Below are positions 1-5,311 of a stretch of 5,915 nt of DNA, piece by piece. Position numbers and translations under genes: made by a program. Under the pieces are notes generated by a model. The model saw only the letters and a program-made list of their open reading frames with translations. It was not told the origin of the DNA and ran no database searches. The first letter of the stretch is position 1. Each line of letters opens with the position of its first letter. The DNA comes from Acidobacteriota bacterium (lineage in GTDB: Bacteria > Acidobacteriota > Terriglobia > Acidiferrales > UBA7541): positions 1-5,915 of the forward strand of contig QHZC01000150.1 in assembly GCA_003224515.1 (NCBI GenBank), written 5' to 3'.

Positions 1-2
1 TC

Positions 3-284
3 TACTTCTGGCGATCCCCCCAGATGTCTCGCGGCAAGCAGTTGGCTTACAGCTCCCAGTTCCAGCGGGAGCTGTCAGAACTCGCCATCTTCTATGGCGA
101 TCCGGCCGGCGGCGGCCTGGCCGCAGACGACCCAGCACGCAGCGGCCGAGATTCGAATTTGCAGGTCGCCACGTTGTTCGCCACCATCATCGACATACCA
201 AAGGAGTTCGCGCAGAAGTGCGAAGAAGTCCGTCACCATGGCCTGCAGAGGCTGGTCGTGAGGAGGTTGGAACGTTCGGCGTGA
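3..284 (+). CDS. 3' end of a gene, possibly a luciferase-like (LLM) oxidoreductase; 5' end outside window
   Basis: The frame is open from the left edge (first full codon at 3) to TGA at 282-284, giving 93 residues of the C-terminal part of a protein; an internal ATG at 24 is a possible but less likely start. Third positions are mostly G/C, and an ATA codon (rare in the right-hand operon, present in the neighbouring plus-strand genes) fits coding in this frame. The last 30 residues (IPKEFAQKCEEVRHHGLQRL and following) align without gaps with the C-terminal segment of the LLM protein at 794-1849 (AGTAEDCIDKIKEIISFGIN), which is the usual closing beta-alpha unit of LLM enzymes. The usual G-T-P/A-E motif is poorly kept (D-I-P-K), and the upstream part is not recognisable, so function is tentative. 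It lies 34 bp upstream of the DUF3830 gene, probably in the same transcript. It could instead be an unrelated protein. Confidence 0.42.
   Translation, partial: YFWRSPQMSRGKQLAYSSQFQRELSELAIFYGDPAGGGLAADDPARSGRDSNLQVATLFATIIDIPKEFAQKCEEVRHHGLQRLVVRRLERSA
49..75. repeat. Inverted repeat, 9-bp perfect stem with 9-nt loop
   Basis: ACAGCTCCC (49-57) is the exact reverse complement of GGGAGCTGT (67-75), with a 9-nt loop between. No T-tract follows on either strand, and it lies inside the open frame 3-284, so it is not a convincing terminator. A repeat of this size is expected by chance roughly once in several windows; recorded only as structure seen. Confidence 0.3.
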
Positions 285-318
285 CCACGGTGAGGCCCGC
301 AGGAGCAAGACTCGACCA

Positions 319-768
319 ATGACGAGAGTGAAGATCACGCTGGGCAAAGCCGAGGCGTACGCGCAACTCGAGGAGAAGGACGCGCCAAAGGCAACGAAAT
401 GGCTAAAGGAGATGCTACCGATCGAGCGGCAGGCCATGCATAGCATGGAGAACGGCCGCGAGGTCTACGTCGTGCTCGATGCTCCCGATCGCATAGAGGA
501 AGAGAATCAGACGATCTACCAGACCGTCGGCGATCTAATCGTGTACTATAAACCTGCCATCTTCGTGAAGCCAGAGTGGCCGAGGCATATCCGCGACTTC
601 CTCGTCATCGGATTCATCTACGAGCGCGACAGCGCGATAAGGGGAATGAGCGGTCCACTAGCGACGAATCTTATCGGAAAGATCACTGAGGGGATCGATG
701 CACTCGCCCGCGAGGCCCCACGGATGCGGAGAGAAGGATTCGGGAAGATGCGCATCAGCGTAGCGTAG
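319..768 (+). CDS. DUF3830 family protein (cyclophilin-like fold), function unknown
   Basis: This is a 149-residue protein with the length and motif order of DUF3830, a small family assigned to the cyclophilin-like beta-barrel fold with no established reaction. Seen in the sequence: an N-terminal strand and A-x-L segment (residues 13-17), the A-P-K-x-x-x-W-L-K-x-M-L-P-I-E stretch at about 22-36, a G-x-E-V-Y-V-V-L strand at 46-53, the E-N-Q-T-I-Y plus G-D-L-I-V-Y-Y region at 62-77, and the C-terminal GPLATNLIGKITEGIDAL helix region (112-129) followed by an E-G-F-G-K-M-R-I strand (139-146). There is no signal peptide or membrane segment, so it should be cytoplasmic. ATG at 319 is preceded by AGGAG at 301-305 (13-nt spacer, rather long). 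It sits between the putative LLM fragment and the complete LLM gene on the same strand, suggesting it works with, or modifies the substrate of, that oxidoreductase. Assignment by recognised pattern, not by search. Confidence 0.75.
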   Translation: MTRVKITLGKAEAYAQLEEKDAPKATKWLKEMLPIERQAMHSMENGREVYVVLDAPDRIEEENQTIYQTVGDLIVYYKPAIFVKPEWPRHIRDFLVIGFIYERDSAIRGMSGPLATNLIGKITEGIDALAREAPRMRREGFGKMRISVA

Positions 769-793
769 ATGAACGGGAGTGCCTGACGGCCTG

Positions 794-1849
794 ATGGTAA
801 AGTTTGGCGTAGGGATGGCGCCGGTGGAGCCGCTGAAGAAGGTGATCTCGATGGCGAAGCTGGCCGAGGAACTGGGCTTCGAACACTTCGTCCACGCCGA
901 CCAGCGATTCTCGGGTGAGAAAGATGTCTTCGTAACGCTCGCCGCCGACGCCCTGAATACAACGACGATAAAGCTCGGGCCATGCGTTTCCGATCCGTTC
1001 AGTCGGATCCCTGCGATGCTGGCCGCTGCCGTCGCAAGCCTCGACGAACTTTCGGGAGGACGGGCCCTGCTCACCCTCGGCGCTGGTGGATCTGGTTTCG
1101 CCCAGATGCATCTTCAGCGGAGGCATGTCAACGAGGCCCTCCGTGAAACGGTCACAATGATTCGAGCGCTGTTCAGCGGGGAAACAGTCAACTTCGACGG
1201 CAGACTTTACAAGCTCACCAACGCTCAGCTGAGGTTCGATGTACGACCGGACATACCGATCCTCATAGCGAGCAGAAGTCCGCTGAACCTCGAGCTCGCC
1301 GGCGAAATTGCGGACGGCGCGGTGATAGCGACCTACGTGTCGAAAGAGCAGCTGGCGTTCGCGATCGAGCGAGTGAGGGCCGGAGCCAAGAAGGCGGGAA
1401 GGCGCTTAGAGGACGTCCGACTGATCTCGTGGGTCTACACCTCGATCTCCGACGACGGACGACAAGCCGTGGAGAACGTCAGGCCGTTCGTGACCCAGGC
1501 GCTCTTGAATACCTCCCCCGAGGCCTATCCCGTCATACTCGACGGCTTTGACGAAGTGTTGCCATCCTTCCTAGGGAAGTGCCGCACTATGGGTCGGGCA
1601 GGATTGGAGGCGGCGTACCAGGAGCGGAAGTATCTAACGGACGAGGTCATCAAGCGGTTCTCGGTCGCGGGCACGGCCGAGGATTGTATCGATAAGATCA
1701 AGGAGATCATTTCCTTCGGCATCAACGACATCTGGCTGAGGTGTTTTTCCGCTCCACAGTCAGAAGTGGAACACGAGAAAGTAATCGTGCCCTTCGCCGA
1801 AAAGGTGATGCCGCGCTTTACGGCTGATACTCGGCACTCACCCGCCTAA
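794..1849 (+). CDS. LLM class flavin/F420-dependent oxidoreductase
   Basis: A 351-residue TIM-barrel enzyme of the bacterial luciferase / F420-dependent N5,N10-methylene-H4MPT reductase superfamily, which reduces or oxygenates small substrates using F420 or reduced FMN. Visible marks: N-terminal FGVGMAPVEPL, the A-x-x-A-E-E-L-G-F helix (21-29), H34/D36 after the second strand, the LSGGRALLTLGAGGSGF segment (86-102) typical of the family, an IRALFSGETVNFDG stretch (123-136), P-I-L-I-A-S (155-160), the LAGEIADGAVI motif (168-178), and the closing AGTAEDCIDKIKEI unit (292-305). Length is normal. The resemblance to methylene-H4MPT reductase-like members makes F420 a little more likely than FMN, but the cofactor is not proven. 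ATG 794 gives the usual N-terminus (MVKFGVGM), with GGGAG at 775-779 upstream (14-nt spacer); an in-frame GTG at 779 would add five residues but has no Shine-Dalgarno. It begins 25 bp after the DUF3830 stop, so the two are likely cotranscribed. Substrate unknown. Confidence 0.9.
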   Translation: MVKFGVGMAPVEPLKKVISMAKLAEELGFEHFVHADQRFSGEKDVFVTLAADALNTTTIKLGPCVSDPFSRIPAMLAAAVASLDELSGGRALLTLGAGGSGFAQMHLQRRHVNEALRETVTMIRALFSGETVNFDGRLYKLTNAQLRFDVRPDIPILIASRSPLNLELAGEIADGAVIATYVSKEQLAFAIERVRAGAKKAGRRLEDVRLISWVYTSISDDGRQAVENVRPFVTQALLNTSPEAYPVILDGFDEVLPSFLGKCRTMGRAGLEAAYQERKYLTDEVIKRFSVAGTAEDCIDKIKEIISFGINDIWLRCFSAPQSEVEHEKVIVPFAEKVMPRFTADTRHSPA

Positions 1850-1876
1850 GGCTCGAGGCATTCCCTTCCTGAGCCT
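1849..1876. terminator. Possible bidirectional terminator hairpin between convergent genes
   Basis: In the 45-bp gap between the converging LLM and binding-protein genes, AGGCTC (1849-1854) pairs with GAGCCT (1871-1876), and AGG (1856-1858) with CCT (1868-1870), giving a 9-bp stem with one bulged G and a 9-nt loop. Location suits a shared terminator, but neither strand has a following T-tract, so a classical intrinsic terminator is not shown. Confidence 0.35.
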
Positions 1877-1894
1877 ACGGGCCCGATGCGTCCG

Positions 1895-2908
1895 CTACTT
1901 GACGAACTGGTTCGTCCACAGCACCCCTTCGCGCGTATCCGCCTGCCCGTTCAACGCGCCGATCGACGTGAGCACGTCGACCTGATTCTTGACCGCCTGC
2001 TGGCTCAGCCGTCCGCCCTTCTTGATTGCGGGAACGAGCGCGTTGAACGACAGCGCCAGCGTCGCGTCGTCCGTCTCGGGGAAGTAGACCTTGAGGAGAC
2101 GCAGCGCGGTCGGCCGGTCCGTGAGCATCCAGTTGTAGGCCTCGTTAAGCGACCGCGTGTAGGCCTCCACCGTCGCGGTGTTCGCGTTCGCCCACGACTT
2201 CATCGAGGCGATCGACTCGAAGGCGAAGTCCGCAAACTCTTTCGGGCCTTGTCCCGCCGAGTTCTTGATCAGCACTGTGCCGTCGCCGTCTTTCTCAAGG
2301 ATGTACGGCGCAGGCGCGGAAAGCATGAACGCTTCGATCCGCTTGCTCTTCATCGCCGCGACAAGTGCCTGGCCCCCGCCGACCTGCACGAAGGTCGCGT
2401 CCTTTTCTGGGTTGTACCCGGCCTTCCGCAGCAGATACTGCGGGAAGAGCTGCGTCACCGCGCCCGGCCGCGTGATCCCGAACGTCAGGCCGCGGAGTGC
2501 TTTCAGCTTGCTATCGAGGGACGAGGCCGGAGTAACATTCAACCGCTGCACCACGTCGTTGCGGACGACGAGGTCCATCGTCAGCGAGTTCACCATGCTG
2601 TAAATCAGGACCAGGTCCTTCCCTTCCTTCTGCAGCGCCACAACATCGTCGACGCCGAGGTCAACAAACTGGACGTTGCCGCTCAAGAGCGAGGCGACGC
2701 CGAGCTTCCCGCTGTCGATCTCGACGTATTCGAAGTCCAGGCCGTTTTTCTGAAAGATTCCCTTGGACTTGGCGAGGAGCGGGACGGCGAGGTCGATCAC
2801 CTTGAAGCCCGCCTGCCGGATTTTGGTAATCGACTGCGTCTGCGCGGCGGGCGCCGCAAGAAGAACCGCCAGCAGCAGTGCCGTAATCATGAGCGCGGTG
2901 CGCTTCAT
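1895..2908 (-). CDS. ABC transporter substrate-binding protein, NMT1/THI5/SsuA-like
   Basis: A 337-residue secreted periplasmic binding protein of the NMT1/THI5/SsuA type, which delivers sulfonates, pyrimidines, riboflavin-like or related organic solutes to an SsuC-type permease. It starts with a clear Sec signal peptide (MKR, then a hydrophobic core to about residue 20, A-x-A style cleavage near 20-22, no lipobox Cys). Mature features: opening strand KIRQAGFKVIDLAVPL (29-44), K-S-K-G-I-F-x-K-N-G-L-D-F (47-59), LLSGNVQFVDLG (74-85), a second-lobe strand LRGLTFGITRPGA (138-150) and a long C-terminal helical region to FVK. ATG 2908 is chosen because AAAGGAGGG lies 6 nt upstream and the signal peptide begins there; a start at 2953 would add 15 residues, with no benefit. 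It is the last gene of the minus-strand transport operon, 55 bp after permease 1, and converges on the LLM gene. The strong ribosome site fits the need for excess binding protein. The ligand cannot be read from the sequence. Confidence 0.9.
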   Translation of the reverse strand: MKRTALMITALLLAVLLAAPAAQTQSITKIRQAGFKVIDLAVPLLAKSKGIFQKNGLDFEYVEIDSGKLGVASLLSGNVQFVDLGVDDVVALQKEGKDLVLIYSMVNSLTMDLVVRNDVVQRLNVTPASSLDSKLKALRGLTFGITRPGAVTQLFPQYLLRKAGYNPEKDATFVQVGGGQALVAAMKSKRIEAFMLSAPAPYILEKDGDGTVLIKNSAGQGPKEFADFAFESIASMKSWANANTATVEAYTRSLNEAYNWMLTDRPTALRLLKVYFPETDDATLALSFNALVPAIKKGGRLSQQAVKNQVDVLTSIGALNGQADTREGVLWTNQFVK

Positions 2909-2914
2909 CGCACT

Positions 2915-2923
2915 CCCTCCTTT
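2915..2923 (-). promoter_or_regulatory. Strong Shine-Dalgarno of the binding-protein gene
   Basis: On the minus strand AAAGGAGGG stands 6 nt before the ATG at 2908. It is the best ribosome site in the window and decides the start of the binding-protein gene. Confidence 0.8.
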
Positions 2924-2925
2924 GC

Positions 2926-2939
2926 CGGGCTGGTGCCCG
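2926..2939 (-). other. Small intercistronic hairpin before the binding-protein gene
   Basis: CGGGC (minus-strand 2939-2935) and GCCCG (2930-2926) form a 5-bp stem with a 4-nt loop between the permease 1 stop and the binding-protein Shine-Dalgarno. Such hairpins can shield a downstream message from 3' exonucleases, but this one is short and may be chance. Confidence 0.25.
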
Positions 2940-2963
2940 TGCCCGTTTCTCATAGGACCGGCG

Positions 2964-3754
2964 TTAACCCTTCACGGCCAAGACGAGATCGTCGCGGGGC
3001 CGCCATCCGAGCAGCCGGTGCTCCAAAAGGCCCAGCCCGGCGTCCATCGCGGCGACGATCAACAGCAGCGCGACGATCGCCGCCAGCGTCGCCGCGGTGT
3101 TGAACTGTTCGGCCGCGTTATTCACGAGATACCCAAGGCCCGCATTGGCGGACATGAATTCGCCGATCACTGCGCCGATCAACGCTTCCGGCACGGCGAT
3201 CCGCAGGCCGGTCATGAGGTAGGGGACGACGCTCGGCAGCGCGATCTTGCGGACCCCGTCGATGCGGCGAGCACCCATCACTCGGACAACGTTGACGAGA
3301 TCCGGGCTCACCTGATACAGCCCCGCGACCACGTTCATAAACACCACGAAGAAGACAAAGATCGCGGCGAGGACGATTTTTGGCGCCGCCCCCAGACCAA
3401 ACCACATGATGAACAGGGGCGCAAGCGCGATCTTCGGGATCGAATAGAAGGCGATCAAGAACGGGCGGAGCACACGCTGCGCGGTTTCCTGGAACGCGAC
3501 CACGAGCGCCACGACGATGCCGAGCACCGCGCCGATCGCGTAGCCGCTCAGCACCTCGGCGAGCGTCTGGATCAAGTTCGGCCACGATCGGCGAGGCGGC
3601 CGGACGCGAACACCCATGCGCTGAGCGCGACCGCGAAGACGGCAGCCCTGGCCGCGGCGATTGACGCGCGGCTCACCGCTTCTCGCGCGGCCACGCGGCG
3701 GCCGATTTCGTCGTGCAGGCGCAGTTCGTGCGGGGACACGGCCACAGCGCTCAC
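2964..3754 (-). pseudogene. ABC transporter permease (SsuC/TauC-like), permease 1, frame-disrupted with short internal deletion
   Basis: An inner-membrane subunit of the importer (BPD_transp_1 family), but in two frames. The N-terminus starts at GTG 3754, overlapping the hydrolase stop by 4 bp (GTGA), with AAGGAG at 3768-3763 and an 8-nt spacer; it runs through the first membrane helix to ASGRLADR, then stops at 3574-3572. The core resumes one frame away at W-P-N-L-I-Q-T-L (from 3584) and continues to TAA at 2966-2964. It carries IPKIALAPLFIMWFG, the EAA-type loop with V-M-G-A-x-x-x-x-G-V-R-K-I-A-L-P, and the last helices. Against permease 2 (ASGRIVDR then 22 residues then GFHLQYTLTETLLGYALG) the segment after D-R is absent, so the join at about 3584-3586 fits loss of about 67 bp (3n+1). 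Joined parts total about 263 residues versus 290 in permease 2. The core could be read from ATG 3617, lacking helix 1. It is either a true lesion or an assembly error. Confidence 0.8.
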
Positions 3755-4446
3755 TCGACGGACTCCTTCGGCGACGGCGGTGCGGCCACTCGCCCAATCT
3801 CCGTCCAGTGTTCGGCGACGACACCGGCCGGGACGACCAGCCCAAAGTAGCGCCGAAAATTGTCGAGCGTCATGGCCTGGACGTCCGGATCGGCCGCCGC
3901 GGTACCGTCCTCCACGACGATGACGTAGTACCCGAGCGCGAACGCGTGCTGCACGGTCGTCTGCACGCAGAGGTTCGTGACGACGCCGGCGGCAACCACC
4001 ACGTCCACCTTTCGCGCGCGAAGCAGCGCGTCAAGGTCAGTACCCGCAAACCCGTCATAGCTATGACGTACGATTCTAATATCACCCGGCCGAGGAGGCG
4101 TGAGCTCATCGTCCAGCGCGGCCCCCCAGCCGCCGGCCGCGCACAAAATCTCCTCGTCCATGCCGCGCGCGACGTAGCGGGCCTGGTAGTTGGGGGCGTC
4201 GACCTCGCGGCCATGCTCCATCGTGACGTAGCAGACGGGGACGGCGGCGGCTCGCGCGGCGGCGACGAGCGCGTTGATGACGGGGATCACATGGCGCAGC
4301 GACGTCGCCCCCGGCAAGCGGCGCGCGCTCCACCCGTGGGGGTGCACGAAGTCTCGCTGAACGTCGACGACGAGAAGCGCGCACCCGCCGGCCCGCAGCA
4401 GCTCGTCCAGCGTGGTCAGGACCCGGGTCGCGGCGGGCTTATCCAA
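3751..4446 (-). CDS. Isochorismatase-like cysteine hydrolase (amidohydrolase type)
   Basis: A 231-residue cytoplasmic hydrolase of the isochorismatase-like superfamily (nicotinamidase, N-carbamoylsarcosine amidase, ureidoacrylate/RutB-type, biuret and maleamate hydrolases), which usually cleave C-N amide bonds through a Cys nucleophile. Seen: the first catalytic Asp in LLVVDVQRDF (D28), the G-V-V-T-N-L-C-V segment with nucleophile C160 preceded by the family's cis-peptide V-T, and the C-terminal V-V-E-D-G-T-A-A motif (177-184). The position usually holding the catalytic Lys, before the S/Y-x-G-F-x-G-T motif (134-136 region), is Arg127 (I-V-R-H-S-Y-D-G-F), which is odd. The start is TTG 4446: it overlaps the permease 2 stop by 8 bp, has GGGAG at 4461-4457 with a 10-nt spacer, and no ATG or GTG lies before D28. 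The stop overlaps the permease 1 GTG by 4 bp. Being coupled between two permease genes suggests it acts on the imported solute. Substrate unknown. Confidence 0.88.
   Translation of the reverse strand: MDKPAATRVLTTLDELLRAGGCALLVVDVQRDFVHPHGWSARRLPGATSLRHVIPVINALVAAARAAAVPVCYVTMEHGREVDAPNYQARYVARGMDEEILCAAGGWGAALDDELTPPRPGDIRIVRHSYDGFAGTDLDALLRARKVDVVVAAGVVTNLCVQTTVQHAFALGYYVIVVEDGTAAADPDVQAMTLDNFRRYFGLVVPAGVVAEHWTEIGRVAAPPSPKESVE
4053..4068. repeat. Perfect 16-bp palindrome inside the hydrolase gene
   Basis: CGTCATAGCTATGACG is its own reverse complement. It encodes R127-H-S-Y and the start of D131, at the usual catalytic Lys site of the hydrolase, within an A/T-richer patch (roughly 4045-4085) with codons such as ATT, AGA and GTA that are unusual in this operon. 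It may be an operator-like site or a chance result of coding; no role is shown. Confidence 0.4.
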
Positions 4447-5311
4447 GGGGACTGCGCTCCCGCGGCACCCACGGCAGCCACCAGCGCTCCAGCGTCGAGA
4501 CGCCCGCGTTCATCGCCATCATGAGAATAAGGAGGCCGAAAATGCCGGCGAACACATCCGCCGTCCGGTACCGCGAACTCGCGGCGTTGATGAGGTAGCC
4601 CACGCCGCGGTTGCTGCTGATGAACTCCGCGACAATCGCGCCGATCAGCGCCGCCGGGATCGTGATGCGCAGCCCGGCGACGACGAACGGCATGGCGTTC
4701 GGCAGCACCACCTTCCGGAACACCGCCGCCGGCGTCGCCCCCATGACGCGGACGACGTTCACGAGACCGCCGCTTACGGTCCCGAGGCCGGCCATCGTGT
4801 TGAGGTACACGACGAAGAACACGAAGGTCGCGGCGAGGATGACCTTGGGGAAGATGCCGATGCCAAACCACAGAATCATCAGCGGCGCGAGCGCGATCTT
4901 CGGCGTCGCGTAGGCCAGCAGAACCAGTGGACGCAGGGCCGGCGCCGCTCCCGGAACGAGCCACGTCCCGACGGCCGCGAGGAGACCGGACGACGCGCCC
5001 AGCGCGTAACCCAGAAGGGTCTCCGTCAGCGTGTACTGGAGATGAAACCCCAGCGAGCCATCGACGAGCATCCGCCAGAACGCGCGCGCGACGCTGACCG
5101 GGTCGCTAAGAAACAGCCGGTCCACGATGCGGCCCGACGCCCCCCACCACCACGCCAGCAGGGCGCCGAGCAGCAGAATCTGCCAGGCCGCGACGGCGGT
5201 CCGCCTGCCCCGCTCCTGCCGCTCGGTGCGGGCCGCCTCCCGCCGCAAGACTTCCGACTCACGCCCGGGAACGCGGTCGTCGATCCAAATGGACCGTGCG
5301 CGTTCAGCCAA
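4439..5311 (-). CDS. ABC transporter permease (SsuC/TauC-like), permease 2
   Basis: A 290-residue inner-membrane permease of the sulfonate/nitrate/taurine type (BPD_transp_1). Six membrane helices are expected: about 38-58, 96-119, 125-147, 153-175, 208-232 and 253-272. Family marks are ATPKIALAPLMILWFGIG (135-152), the cytoplasmic EAA-type loop that docks on the ATPase (V-M-G-A at 189-192 to R-K-V-V-L-P at 199-204), G-L-R-I-T-I-P-A-A-L-I-G (213-224) and S-S-N-R-G-V-G-Y-L-I (232-241). The TTG at 5311 is chosen because it overlaps the restored ATPase stop by 8 bp (TTGGCTGA) and gives an ordinary length; no Shine-Dalgarno is visible, so translation likely depends on coupling. As sequenced, the frame continues upstream into the ATPase, making an apparent 491-residue ATPase-permease fusion (4439-5914), attributed here to a one-base frameshift near 5409. 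The stop overlaps the hydrolase TTG by 8 bp (TTGGATAA). It is paralogous to permease 1, so the channel is probably a heterodimer. Confidence 0.88.
   Translation of the reverse strand: MAERARSIWIDDRVPGRESEVLRREAARTERQERGRRTAVAAWQILLLGALLAWWWGASGRIVDRLFLSDPVSVARAFWRMLVDGSLGFHLQYTLTETLLGYALGASSGLLAAVGTWLVPGAAPALRPLVLLAYATPKIALAPLMILWFGIGIFPKVILAATFVFFVVYLNTMAGLGTVSGGLVNVVRVMGATPAAVFRKVVLPNAMPFVVAGLRITIPAALIGAIVAEFISSNRGVGYLINAASSRYRTADVFAGIFGLLILMMAMNAGVSTLERWWLPWVPRERSPLG

Noticed and set aside
49..75. Intrinsic terminator at the 9-bp inverted repeat
   Set aside because: No T-tract on either side, and it lies inside an open frame.
75..446. Minus-strand open frame of 123 codons at the left end
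   Set aside because: It spans the start of the DUF3830 gene in antisense and shows no family features.
1886..3103. Plus-strand open frame of about 405 codons opposite the binding protein and permease 1
   Set aside because: It is antisense to a clear binding-protein gene; the product is rich in Arg, Asp, His and Gln with no domain, as expected from the reverse of a high-GC gene.
3572..3754. A separate 60-residue small protein
   Set aside because: It is the displaced N-terminus and first helix of permease 1, matching permease 2 at the ASGR-x-x-DR segment, not an independent gene.
3618..3845. N-terminal extension of the permease 1 core frame up to 3845
   Set aside because: It is Arg/Pro-rich, overlaps the hydrolase 3' end and lacks helix 1; the real N-terminus is in another frame starting at GTG 3754 with a good Shine-Dalgarno.
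2763..3923. Plus-strand open frame of about 386 codons
   Set aside because: Antisense to permease 1 and the hydrolase; low-complexity, Arg/Asp/His-rich translation with no recognisable motif.
3661..4524. Plus-strand open frame of about 287 codons
   Set aside because: Antisense to the hydrolase, whose motifs and overlaps are convincing; the translation has no domain.
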